Assembly: GCF_000716675.1 (NCBI RefSeq)
Contig: NZ_JNXT01000020.1
Span: 60,258-124,257 of the forward strand
From: Streptomyces alboflavus
Lineage (GTDB): Bacteria > Actinomycetota > Actinomycetes > Streptomycetales > Streptomycetaceae
Length of the DNA: 64,000 nt
Direction of reading: 5' to 3'
Part shown: one piece after another, positions 53,801 through 64,000 of the stretch
Layout: every line of letters begins with the position of its first letter
Numbering within the stretch: the first letter of the stretch is position 1
Made by a program: the position numbers and the translations under genes
Notes under the pieces: model-generated
Told to the model about the DNA's origin: nothing
The model's input: only the letters and a program-made list of their open reading frames with translations
Databases searched by the model: none

Positions 53801-55813
53801 GCAGACGGCACCGTGCCGCTGCAGACCGCGCCCGCCAAGGGCCTCGCCTTCATCGCCGGTTACGGCTCCGCGCAGGGCAGCGCCACCGAGGAGGAGGGCT
53901 TCCTCGTCGACACCGGCGGCATGCCCGCGCACGGCCTGGTGCGCCAGGCCGCACTGGAGAAGAAGCGCATCCTCCTCGACGAGGTCCCGCCCGACTACAT
54001 CAAGATCCACTCGGGGCTCGGGGACGCCTCACCGGCCAGCGTCGTCATCATCCCGATCCTCTTCGAGGACAAGCTGCTCGGCGTCATCGAGCTGGCCACG
54101 TTCTCCCGCTTCTCCGACGTCCACCTGGCGTTCTTCGACCAGTTCGTGAACACCATCGGCGTCGCCATCAACACCATCATCGCCAACTCCCGCACCGAGT
54201 CACTGCTCAGCGAGTCCCAGCGGCTCGCCACCCAGCTCCAGGAGCGCTCCGACGAACTCCAGCGCCAGCAGGCCGAGCTGCGCCGCTCCAACGCCGAGCT
54301 GGAAGAGAAGGCGGCCCTGCTCGCCACGTCCTCGCAGTACAAGTCGGAGTTCCTCGCGAACATGTCGCACGAGCTGCGCACCCCGCTGAACTCCCTGCTG
54401 ATCCTCGCCCGGCTGCTCTCCGACAACCCCGACAGCCATCTCTCCGACCAGGAGGTGCAGTTCGCGACCACCATCCACCGCTCAGGATCCGACCTGCTCC
54501 AGCTCATCAACGACATCCTCGACCTGTCGAAGATCGAGGCGGGCCGCATGGACGTACGCCCCAAGAAGCTCCCGCTGATCAAGGTCCTGGACTATGTGCA
54601 CGCCACGTTCCGGCCGCTCACCCTCGACCGGGGCCTCGCCTTCGACGTGACGGTCGGCCACGACGTGCCGCGGGAGATGTTCTCCGACGAGCAGCGGCTC
54701 CAGCAGATCCTGCGCAACCTCCTCTCGAACGCGGTCAAGTTCACCGCGAACGGCCGCGTCGAGCTGCGCGTGCAGCACGTCACGCACTCCCCCGACCCGC
54801 TGCTGAGCGACCGCGGCGACCTGATCAGCTTCTCCGTCCAGGACACCGGCATCGGCATCCCGCCCGAACAACTCCCGGTGATCTTCGAGGCGTTCCAGCA
54901 GGTCGACGGCACCACCAACCGCAAGTACGGCGGCACCGGCCTCGGCCTGTCCATCAGCCGCGAGATCGCCGGTCTGCTCGGCGGCCGCATCACCGCCGAG
55001 AGCAGGCCCGGCGAGGGCTCCACCTTCACGCTGTACGTGCCCGTGGTGCACCCCGGCCACGGCGCGGCGGCCGCGGCGTACGCCTCCGCGCGCACCACGC
55101 CCGCCCCGGTCCCGCACGACGAGACCGCCTCGACCGCGCACACCCTGCCGGAGACCGACGAGAACTGGCCGGCGCCGACCAAGCTGGAGGTGTGGAAGGA
55201 GGGGCGTGCGGGCCGGATACTGCCGGGCCGCCGGGTGCTCATCGTCGACGACGACATCCGCAACGTCTTCGCCCTGACCCATGTCCTCAGCCGCGTGGGC
55301 CTGGTCGTGCTCTACGCCGAGAACGGCCGCGAGGGCATCGAGACCCTGGAGCGCAACCCCGACACCGACCTGATCCTGATGGACATCATGATGCCGGAGA
55401 TGGACGGGTACGAGACCATCGCGGCCATCCGCCGCACCCCCCGCTGGACCGGTCTGCCGATCGTCGCCCTCACCGCGAAGGCGATGCCCGGCGACCGCGA
55501 GAAGGCCATCTCGCAGGGCGCCACCGACTACGTACCGAAGCCGGTGGACGTGGACCAACTGCTCATGGCCGTGTGCACGCTCCTGGACCCCGAGGGTGCC
55601 TCGTTCTACAAGCAGGCCGACGCGGCCCTGGAAGACTCCGCCCCTGAGCCGCCGGCGCCACCCGCGGCCGACCTGGCAGCAGCCGACCGCGTCGGCCCCG
55701 TCGATCTCGTCGCCCCCATCGACCAGGTCGACCTCGTTGAACCCACCGATTCCGTTGACTCGGAGCGACCCGGCAGGCGGGGGGAGCCTGCCGGGCCGCC
55801 CACGACTGAGTGA
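50885..55813 (+). CDS. Poly-HAMP hybrid histidine kinase
   Basis: A 1642-residue soluble hybrid kinase. Residues 1 to about 220 are Pro/Ala/Ser-rich and disordered. A diverged HAMP-like unit follows at about 225-370, then six tandem 92-residue HAMP units (372-923). Next come a GAF domain (about 935-1090) and a coiled coil. The HisKA domain has H1162 in [11 protein letters not shown]. The HATPase has the [11 protein letters not shown] and [10 protein letters not shown] boxes. The receiver has D1500 in [11 protein letters not shown]. No membrane segment is seen. The architecture resembles fungal Nik1/Os-1 osmosensors and Streptomyces OsaA. The ATG at 50885 is taken as start, although the frame is open for 3.5 kb upstream. 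A response regulator follows 13 bases later. Confidence 0.94.
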   Translation: MSENSATPALGRGQIPSSADTGSPARISAPGAAAAPGPTLPPAVADPGGRFRPRAAAVASGENRPADAGATGRGPAPSHPTLPDPLSPSTVPAVAGLDTPKGLGSTPSGTPRASASSALDALLTPPVPQCAHSVSAAEQHPGRSVRAKIPSPSREPSAPREPSRSGAGSASGAASGPAPESASGEPLPAPARRSPKRPPKSTRTPDQGPHSVPDAAPGDPSGESAADLRVLLAAMRAARDGNFTKAPHTSSGLVAELVTVFNELVDRSTHFDGELLRVRREMVRHGRLDTRFTASPGQGSWATRIIEVNSLLDSLVAPATNATRVLNAVAGGDLTQRVDLHDGSRELRGDLRRLGRAVNTMVDQLSLFTGEVTRVAREVGTEGRLGGRAKVRGLSGSWRDVTEAVNTMASRLTAQVRDIALVTTAVAQGDLTRTVTVEATGELLELKLTVNTMVEQLSAFAAEVTRVAREVGTEGRLGGRAQARGVSGVWKDLTDNVNFMASNLTSQVRNIAQVTTAVANGDLSQKITVDARGEILELKDTVNTMVDQLSAFADEVTRVAREVGTEGNLGGRAHVRGVSGVWKDLTDNVNFMADNLTSQVRNIALVSTAVAQGDLSKKITVEAKGEILELKSTINTMVDQLSAFADEVTRVAREVGTEGNLGGQAQVRGVSGVWKELTDNVNFMASNLTSQVRNIAQVTTAVANGDLSKMITVTARGEILELKDTVNTMVEQLRAFAAEVTRVAREVGTDGRLGGRAQVLGVSGVWKDLTDNVNYMADNLTGQVRNIAQVATAVAQGDLSKKIDVDARGEILELKTTINTMVDTLSSFSSEVTRVAREVGSEGQLGGQARVEGVYGTWKRLTTNVNELALNLTTQVRAIAEVASAVAQGDMSRSITVEPRGEVAELKDNINLMVSNLRETTRAKDWLESNLARLAGLMQGHRDLMEVADLILRELTPLVNAGYGAFFLADPDADGTVPLQTAPAKGLAFIAGYGSAQGSATEEEGFLVDTGGMPAHGLVRQAALEKKRILLDEVPPDYIKIHSGLGDASPASVVIIPILFEDKLLGVIELATFSRFSDVHLAFFDQFVNTIGVAINTIIANSRTESLLSESQRLATQLQERSDELQRQQAELRRSNAELEEKAALLATSSQYKSEFLANMSHELRTPLNSLLILARLLSDNPDSHLSDQEVQFATTIHRSGSDLLQLINDILDLSKIEAGRMDVRPKKLPLIKVLDYVHATFRPLTLDRGLAFDVTVGHDVPREMFSDEQRLQQILRNLLSNAVKFTANGRVELRVQHVTHSPDPLLSDRGDLISFSVQDTGIGIPPEQLPVIFEAFQQVDGTTNRKYGGTGLGLSISREIAGLLGGRITAESRPGEGSTFTLYVPVVHPGHGAAAAAYASARTTPAPVPHDETASTAHTLPETDENWPAPTKLEVWKEGRAGRILPGRRVLIVDDDIRNVFALTHVLSRVGLVVLYAENGREGIETLERNPDTDLILMDIMMPEMDGYETIAAIRRTPRWTGLPIVALTAKAMPGDREKAISQGATDYVPKPVDVDQLLMAVCTLLDPEGASFYKQADAALEDSAPEPPAPPAADLAAADRVGPVDLVAPIDQVDLVEPTDSVDSERPGRRGEPAGPPTTE
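51998..53653 (+). repeat. Six tandem 276-bp units encoding HAMP repeats
   Basis: The phrase V-T-R-V-A-R-E-V-G recurs exactly every 276 bases, at 51998, 52274, 52550, 52826, 53102 and 53378. Each unit encodes 92 residues, ending in M-V-(D/E)-Q-L-x-x-F or close to it. Units 2-5 are the most alike, and the last diverges ([19 protein letters not shown]). A weaker unit precedes the first. Confidence 0.92.
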
Positions 55814-55826
55814 GGCACTTGTCACC

Positions 55827-56411
55827 ATGAGCACAGAGGCGCCGACCGACAACCGCGCCAGCATCCTCCTGGTCGACGACATGGAGGACAACCTGATGGC
55901 CCTGGAGGCGGTCCTGGGCTCCCTCAACGAGCCGCTCGTGCGGGCCCGTTCCGGGGAGGAGGCGATGAAGGCGCTGCTGCGGCAGCGGTTCGCCGTGATC
56001 CTCCTGGACGTGCGGATGCCGGGCATGGACGGCTTCGAGACGGCGTCCAACATCAAGCGCCTCGACCAGACGAAGGACGTGCCCATCATCTTCCTGACGG
56101 GCACGGACAACGACGCGGGCTACGCCTTCCGCGGCTACGCGACCGGCGCGGCGGACTACCTCACCAAGCCCTTCGACCCCTGGGTGCTGCGCGCCAAGGT
56201 CACGGTCTTCCTCGAACTGCACCGCAAGAACCAGCAGTTGGAGCACATGCTGGCGCGCGAGCAGGTGCAGTTCGACGAACTGTCCGCACGGCTGTCCGCG
56301 ATCGAGCGACATATGGCGGCCAGCAGCCTGACCGACGTACTGGAACTGCGCCACCACGTGGCGCACATGGAGGAACTGCTGCGGGAGATGCGGCGCGTGC
56401 GGGGCACGTGA
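55827..56411 (+). CDS. Response regulator with C-terminal coiled coil
   Basis: A 194-residue protein. Its receiver domain begins ASILLVDDMEDNLMALEA, with the phosphorylated D61 in LLDVRMPGMDG and the conserved lysine in YLTKPFDPW. The C-terminal 65 residues are a charged helix without a DNA-binding domain (VTVFLELHRKNQQLEHMLAR onward). It probably signals by protein contact. OsaB of S. coelicolor has this same layout. It is 13 bases downstream of the poly-HAMP kinase, so it is the expected phosphotransfer partner. Confidence 0.93.
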   Translation: MSTEAPTDNRASILLVDDMEDNLMALEAVLGSLNEPLVRARSGEEAMKALLRQRFAVILLDVRMPGMDGFETASNIKRLDQTKDVPIIFLTGTDNDAGYAFRGYATGAADYLTKPFDPWVLRAKVTVFLELHRKNQQLEHMLAREQVQFDELSARLSAIERHMAASSLTDVLELRHHVAHMEELLREMRRVRGT

Positions 56412-56520
56412 GCGCTGCGGAGCACGTGATTGCCGCAGGGCACGTGAGCGCCGCGGGGCGCGCGAGCACAGGGGCCCCGCCCGTGTGCGCGTTCACCGCC
56501 CCGCGCGCGCCCGCGTGCGC

Positions 56521-58410
<1,890 letters not shown>

Positions 58411-58649
58411 GACATCCTCCGGGCCCGCGACGGTGCGTCCTGACGGTGCGTTTCTACTAGCTACATGACTGCGGTCGCTGCGCTCCCGTGCCTCTCCGGG
58501 CACTTGTTTAACTTGCGAGTAACCTACGAGCAGTGATCAGAGTAAAGGCCGGACGCCATGTGCGTAAGGGGCTGCCGCCTGTCACTTCCTACAGGTTCCG
58601 CCTCACCGCGCATCCACCCGCCGAGTGAGGCCGAGACGCGCCGAGACGC

Positions 58650-58717
58650 GAGGAGCGCCTGCCGCGTGAGGGCGGAACGCGAGGAGCGCCCACCCGGTCA
58701 CCGGGCAGGCGCTCCTC
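58650..58717 (-). terminator. lepA terminator with two competing 5' arms
   Basis: GAGGAGCGCCTGCC (58650-58663) pairs perfectly with GGCAGGCGCTCCTC (58704-58717). A second copy of the outer arm, GAGGAGCGCC (58681-58690), can pair with the same 3' arm around CCCGGT-CA-CCGGG. It lies 27 bases past the lepA stop. The rest of the gap to the acyl-CoA synthetase start (58411-58649) has no gene. Confidence 0.75.
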
Positions 58718-58743
58718 ACCACACGTCCGGACCGCGCCGGGGG

Positions 58744-60609
<1,866 letters not shown>

Positions 60610-60698
60610 GCAGGGTCCTGTCTCTTGAGGCGCCTTATGCCTCGGGTCGGATCGATACGTAGCCTCCATCGTCCCACGGGTGGGCCGTGAGGATCGGT

Positions 60699-60728
60699 TT
60701 GGGCCGGTCGCAGGGCGGCTGGTAACGT
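60699..60728 (+). promoter_or_regulatory. Candidate rpsT promoter
   Basis: TTGGGC (60699-60704), an 18-base gap and TAACGT (60723-60728) read towards rpsT, leaving a leader of about 75 bases. The -35 match is moderate. Confidence 0.45.
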
Positions 60729-60810
60729 GGGCAGCTGTGTCTCTCAGCCCTCTCGCCGGGTGGCACATGTCAGAGAAATCAGCAGTACCTGAACCTGAGA
60801 AGGCTCTTTC

Positions 60811-61071
60811 GTGGCGAACATCAAGTCCCAGATCAAGCGGAACAAGACCAACGAGAAGGCGCGCCAGCGCAACAAGGCCGTCAAGTCCTCGCTGAAGACC
60901 GCGATCCGCAAGGCCCGCGAGGCCGTTGCCTCCGGTGACACCCAGAAGGCGACCGAGCTGACCCGCGAGGCTTCGCGCCAGCTCGACAAGGCCGTCTCCA
61001 AGGGCGTCATCCACAAGAACCAGGCCGCCAACAAGAAGTCGGCGCTTGCTTCGAAGGCCGCGTCCCTCTAA
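60811..61071 (+). CDS. rpsT: 30S ribosomal protein S20
   Basis: An 86-residue basic helical protein of exact family length, beginning [20 protein letters not shown] and ending in an Ala/Ser-rich helix. It binds 16S rRNA early in 30S assembly. The start is a GTG at 60811. It is divergent from lepA and followed by a U-tailed terminator. Confidence 0.98.
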   Translation: MANIKSQIKRNKTNEKARQRNKAVKSSLKTAIRKAREAVASGDTQKATELTREASRQLDKAVSKGVIHKNQAANKKSALASKAASL

Positions 61072-61142
61072 GGCCGACCAGTGATGTAACCGCCGGGAGG
61101 ACCAGAGCGGGCCCTCTCTCATCCGCTCCCGACCGGCACCCC

Positions 61143-61182
61143 GATCCACACGCGGCCTGCGTTCGCCACGCGGGTGTGGATC
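61143..61182 (+). other. Hairpin in the rpsT 3' region
   Basis: GATCCACAC and GTGTGGATC pair across a 22-base loop whose ends (GCG/CGCGG) can extend the stem. It lies between the rpsT stop and its terminator. It could be part of the 3' UTR, a processing site, or a small RNA; nothing chooses between these. Confidence 0.35.
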
Positions 61183-61205
61183 TTGAAGAGCTTGAGCTTG
61201 ACCAG

Positions 61206-61250
61206 AAGCCCCGCGCGCTGCCCTTCCCCAGGGTGGCGGGCGGGGCTTTT
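61206..61250 (+). terminator. rpsT intrinsic terminator
   Basis: AAGCCCCGC (61206-61214) pairs with GCGGGGCTT (61240-61248), followed by TTTT. A 16-base direct repeat, CGGGGCTTTTCGGGTT, occurs at 61241 and again at 61259, giving a second U-rich stop. The 376-base gap to holA holds this, the preceding hairpin and repeat copy R7. Confidence 0.75.
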
Positions 61251-61311
61251 CGGGTTCGCGGGGCTTTTCGGGTTTTTGGGGTGGGCTGAGTCCGGGGTCC
61301 GCCGAGGTTTC

Positions 61312-61360
61312 GCGGTCCGGGGTCCGGGGCGGAGCCCCAGTTTCGGGAAGGGGCGGGATC
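61312..61360 (+). repeat. Dispersed 3'-end repeat, partial copy R7
   Basis: GGGGC-GGA-GCCCC (61326-61338) is followed by CAGTTTCGGGAAGGGGCGGG, the same tail as in R2, R3 and R6. It lies between the convergent rpsT and holA genes. Confidence 0.6.
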
Positions 61361-61447
61361 GGGGAAGAAAAATCCCGCCGCAACGGCGAGCAACCGCAAA
61401 CAACCGCCCTCGGCGGTGCCAACCCACCCCGCCCCCCGGAGGGCCCC

Positions 61448-62434
61448 CTACCCCCGGCGAAGCCGAGCCGCCCGAGCAACGGCGACGACAGCCTTCTCCA
61501 AGGCGTACGCAGGATCATCCCCGCCCCCCTTGACACCCGCGTCAGCCTCCGCACAGGCCCGCAGAGCCACAGCAACCCCGTCCGGCGTCCACCCCCGCAT
61601 CTGCTGCCGCACCCGATCGATCTTCCACGGCGGCATCCCCAGCTCCCGAGCAAGATCAGCGGGCCGCCCCCCGCGCGCGGAGGACAGCTTCCCGATGGCC
61701 CGCACCCCCTGCGCCAACGCCGAAGTGATCATCACGGGCGCGACCCCGGTCGCGAGGGACCACCGCAACGCCTCCAGGGCCTCCGCGGCCCTCCCCTCCA
61801 CGGCCCGGTCGGCCACGGTGAAGCTGGACGCCTCCGCCCGCCCCGTGTAGTACCGCCCGACGACCGCCTCGTCGATCGTGCCCTCGACATCCGCGACGAG
61901 CTGCGCCGCGGCGGACGCCAGCTCCCGCAGATCGCTGCCGATGGAGTCGACCAGGGCCTGGCACGCCTCGGGCGTCGCCGACCGCCCGAGCGCCCGGAAC
62001 TCACCGCGCACGAAGGACAGCCGGTCCGCGGCCTTGGTCATCTTCGGGCAGGCCACCTCCCGCGCCCCCACCTTGCGCGCGGCGTCGAGCAGCCCCTTGC
62101 CCTTGGCGCCGCCCGCGTGCAGCAGCACCAGGGTGATCTCCTCGACGGGCGCCCCCAGATACCCCTTCACGTCCTTGACCGTGTCCGCCGACAGGTCCTG
62201 CGCATTGCGTACGACGACGACCTTGCGCTCGGCGAACAGCGACGGGCTGGTCAGTTCGGCGAGCGTGCCGGGCCCCAGCTGGTCGGGCGTGAGGTCACGG
62301 ACATCGGTGTCGGCGTCCGCGGCCCGCGCGGCGGCGACGACCTCCTGCACGGCGCGGTCGAGCAGCAGGTCCTCCTGCCCCACGGCGACCGTGACAGGAG
62401 CGAGCGGATTGTCGTTTGCGTTCTTCCTGGCCAT
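61448..62434 (-). CDS. holA: DNA polymerase III subunit delta
   Basis: A 328-residue clamp-loader subunit that opens the sliding clamp. The N-terminal domain includes [20 protein letters not shown] and [16 protein letters not shown]. The C-terminal collar domain has the usual [19 protein letters not shown] and [16 protein letters not shown]. The length matches the family. The ATG at 62434 is preferred; the frame stays open upstream to 62767 across the divergent small gene. It is convergent with rpsT. Confidence 0.94.
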   Translation of the reverse strand: MARKNANDNPLAPVTVAVGQEDLLLDRAVQEVVAAARAADADTDVRDLTPDQLGPGTLAELTSPSLFAERKVVVVRNAQDLSADTVKDVKGYLGAPVEEITLVLLHAGGAKGKGLLDAARKVGAREVACPKMTKAADRLSFVRGEFRALGRSATPEACQALVDSIGSDLRELASAAAQLVADVEGTIDEAVVGRYYTGRAEASSFTVADRAVEGRAAEALEALRWSLATGVAPVMITSALAQGVRAIGKLSSARGGRPADLARELGMPPWKIDRVRQQMRGWTPDGVAVALRACAEADAGVKGGGDDPAYALEKAVVAVARAARLRRG

Positions 62435-62526
62435 CGCGGTCAAGCATCCCACGCACCACTGACAGCTCCGGCCGACGCGGCACCCTGCGGGCACGGCCCG
62501 ACATCGCCGTATCGGAGAATGGGCAG

Positions 62527-62772
62527 GTGACCGACGTACGACATGTCCTGGTGCTGCCCGACCGCGACGCCGCCGAGCAACTCGCCGAAGAGCTCCCCGA
62601 CCGCTTCGGCGTCCCCGACGAACCCCAGCTCGTCCGGGACGCGCTGGCCGGCGAGGACGACGCGGAGGACGCCCAGTGGCTGGTGGTCGTCGAGGACCCC
62701 GAGAGCCGCCTCGACCCGAAGGAACTGGACGCGCTGGCAGCCGAGTTCGAGGGCTGGCTGGAGGCACCCTAG
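62527..62772 (+). CDS. Small acidic conserved protein
   Basis: An 81-residue acidic protein (VTDVRHVLVLPDRDAAEQLA onward) starting at a GTG at 62527. Predicted beta-alpha-beta pattern: a strand HVLVLP, a helix, a loop EDDAEDA, a strand WLVVVED and a C-terminal helix. It has no catalytic motif I recognise. It is divergent from holA, with a 92-base shared control region. Similar small proteins occur next to holA in other Streptomyces as far as I recall, without a known function. Confidence 0.65.
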   Translation: MTDVRHVLVLPDRDAAEQLAEELPDRFGVPDEPQLVRDALAGEDDAEDAQWLVVVEDPESRLDPKELDALAAEFEGWLEAP

Positions 62773-62808
62773 GTCCGGGCCGGACCAGGACAGGTCCGAC
62801 GGGTCGGC

Positions 62809-62893
62809 GCGGCGGAGCCCGAAGCGGCGGAGCCCGAAGCGGCGGAGCCAGGGCTCAAGCCTGGGGACGAGCCAGGGCTCAAGCCTGGGGACG
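62809..62893 (+). repeat. Two nested tandem repeats between convergent genes
   Basis: GGCGGAGCCCGAAGC repeats with a 15-base period from 62811 (2.6 copies). A 24-base unit, GAGCCAGGGCTCAAGCCTGG plus GGAC, then repeats from 62845 (two full copies). A decayed third copy runs into the YceI stop codon. Each 24-base unit holds a short hairpin (CCAGG...CCTGG), so the array may terminate transcription both ways. Confidence 0.75.
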
Positions 62894-62910
62894 GAGCGGC
62901 GAACCGAGGC

Positions 62911-63729
62911 TCAAGCCTTGGGCAGGACCTGGATGTCCAGCTCGATGGTGATGCTGGCGCCGACCGCCGCGATCCCCCGGGCGAGCATCGTCTGCCACGT
63001 GATCGTGAAGTCGTCGCGGTGCAGCTCCGTCGTCGCCCGGCACGCGGCCCGCGTCTCCCCTTCCAGGCCGTGCCCGACGCCCAGGTACTCCGTCTCCAGG
63101 GTGACCGTCCGCGTCACGCCGTGCAGCGACAGCGCGCCCGTGATCGCCCAGCGCGCACCGCCCTTGTGCACGAACTTGTCGCTGTAGAACTCCATCGTCG
63201 GGAACCGCGCCACGTCCAGGAAGTCACCCGACCGCAGATGGTCGTCGCGCATCTTCACGGCCGTGTCGATGGAGGACGCGTCGATCACGACGTGCATCGC
63301 GGAGTCCTCCATCCGCTCGGCCAGACGGATCGCCCCCGCGAACGTGTTGAACCGGCCGTGGATCCGCGCGAGCCCGATGTGCCGCGCCGTGAAGGCGATC
63401 GAGGAGTGCATCGGGTCGATGTCCCAGTCCCCGGACTCCGGCAGCCCCGGGAGCTGCGCGATCTGCAGCGTCACGTCCCCCATCGACGCGTGCGCGCCGT
63501 CGCCCACCGTGACGTTCGCCCGGTACGGCGTGAACCCCTCCGCCGCCACCGCGAGCCGGTACTCCCCCGCCGGAACAGTCGCCACGAACGACCCGAACGG
63601 ATCCGTCCCACCACTGACGATCTTGCGGCCCATGGTGTCGCTGACCGAGAGCTCCGCGTGCCGCACCGCCTCGTTGACAGGGTCGAGCACCCGACAACTG
63701 AGCACCCCCGCACCGGTCGGCACCGTCAT
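62911..63729 (-). CDS. YceI-family protein with N-terminal carboxypeptidase-regulatory-like domain
   Basis: About 272 residues. Residues about 5-95 form a beta-sandwich of the carboxypeptidase regulatory type (GVLSCRVLDPVNEAVRHAEL, then DPFGSFVATVPAGEYRLAV). Residues about 105-272 are YceI (WDIDPMHSSIAFTARHIGLA, then FPTMEFYSDKF and GALSLHGVTRTVTLETEYL), a lipocalin-like barrel that binds isoprenoid lipids. No signal peptide is seen with the ATG at 63729; the frame upstream to 63828 does not add a clear one. It may bind a polyprenyl lipid in the cytoplasm or at the membrane. Confidence 0.9.
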   Translation of the reverse strand: MTVPTGAGVLSCRVLDPVNEAVRHAELSVSDTMGRKIVSGGTDPFGSFVATVPAGEYRLAVAAEGFTPYRANVTVGDGAHASMGDVTLQIAQLPGLPESGDWDIDPMHSSIAFTARHIGLARIHGRFNTFAGAIRLAERMEDSAMHVVIDASSIDTAVKMRDDHLRSGDFLDVARFPTMEFYSDKFVHKGGARWAITGALSLHGVTRTVTLETEYLGVGHGLEGETRAACRATTELHRDDFTITWQTMLARGIAAVGASITIELDIQVLPKA

Positions 63730-63824
63730 CGCCGACAGCGGCCCGGACCGCCCGCCCCGGCCCCAACGGTTTCCCAGCCAACGGCCGAACACTGCGACAC
63801 ACCCCGCACACCTTGACAACACCT

Positions 63825-63863
63825 GCAACGGAAAAGCATTCGATCACCGTTGCGGCATTCGAT
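63825..63863 (-). promoter_or_regulatory. Direct and inverted repeats upstream of the YceI gene
   Basis: GCATTCGAT occurs twice (63836-63844 and 63855-63863), 19 bases apart, and GCAACGG (63825-63831) is inverted as CCGTTGC (63847-63853). They lie about 100 bases before the YceI start, in the only AT-richer part of the gap, and could be binding sites. The remaining 137 bases to the window end show no gene. Confidence 0.4.
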
Positions 63864-64000
63864 GCAAACGCAACCACTTCAACAGGAACATTGCGGAATT
63901 AGCCGGAGCGCCAGTGCTGTCCCACTGACCCCAATTAACAGTTCCGCCCCACTTCGCCTACCCCTCCCTCCGCTCTCCCTCCCCCCCCACCCTCCCCCCC

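Noticed and set aside
61416..61850. A 144-codon plus-strand frame opposite holA
   Set aside because: Antisense to conserved holA sequence and Pro/Arg/Ser-rich, without a ribosome site or family resemblance.

Overview
The window is high-GC actinobacterial chromosome, almost certainly Streptomyces. Codon third positions are strongly G/C, GTG starts and 4-base ATGA/GTGA stop-start overlaps are common, and a long stretch carries the conserved Streptomyces core order leuA, M4 protease, era, ybeY, phoH, hrcA, dnaJ, hemW, lepA, rpsT, holA. I found no tRNA, rRNA, CRISPR array, insertion sequence, prophage or replication origin.

Layout. 1-3.3 kb: the end of a TPR protein, then a TetR regulator divergent from a SnoaL-like protein and an NmrA-type NAD(P)-binding protein, with tandem operator palindromes between them. 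3.2-14.5 kb: an accessory sugar-acid locus. It has a GntR/FCD regulator co-transcribed with a GH42 beta-galactosidase, a divergent ABC importer operon ending in a DapA/NanA-family aldolase, and a secreted GH33 sialidase. The same 10-base word, GGACGTGGGA, lies in the control regions of all three transcription units, so the simplest reading is one sialoglycan/sialic-acid regulon. 14.7-20.2 kb: a LuxR-type response regulator and histidine kinase next to an MMPL exporter, then a zinc-ribbon/TerB protein. 20.3-25.3 kb: leuA with a recognisable leucine leader peptide, a protealysin-like protease followed by its probable inhibitor emfourin, and a GH1 beta-glucosidase.

25.4-36.5 kb: housekeeping genes read leftwards (era, a cytidine-deaminase-like protein, MmcQ/YjbR, CNNM/CorC, ybeY, phoH, a PfkB kinase, an adenine/adenosine deaminase, rnz, HIT), interrupted by a divergent XRE regulator/MFS exporter pair. 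36.7-43 kb: tricorn protease, a small Asp/Asn-rich lipoprotein, a VOC protein, rsmE and a nitronate monooxygenase. 43.3-48.7 kb: dnaJ and hrcA behind a CIRCE element, an MBL hydrolase, a DUF3097 protein and hemW. 48.8-56.4 kb: a signalling island made of a SpoIIE-type phosphatase with an RsbW-like ATPase domain, divergent from a 1642-residue poly-HAMP hybrid histidine kinase and a coiled-coil response regulator. This is the domain architecture of the OsaC/OsaA/OsaB osmoadaptation system of S. coelicolor. 56.5-64 kb: a long-chain acyl-CoA synthetase, lepA, rpsT, holA, a small acidic protein, and a YceI protein with an added N-terminal beta-sandwich domain.

A dispersed palindromic repeat family sits at gene 3' ends at seven places, and it supplies the C-terminal codons of the GH1 enzyme. 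Most genes belong to known families. The observations most worth following are the predicted sialic-acid regulon, the kinase with a long insert in its ATP lid, the poly-HAMP cluster, the protease/inhibitor pair with an intervening hairpin, and the deaminase-like protein with no catalytic cysteines. I did not find a clearly undescribed system.
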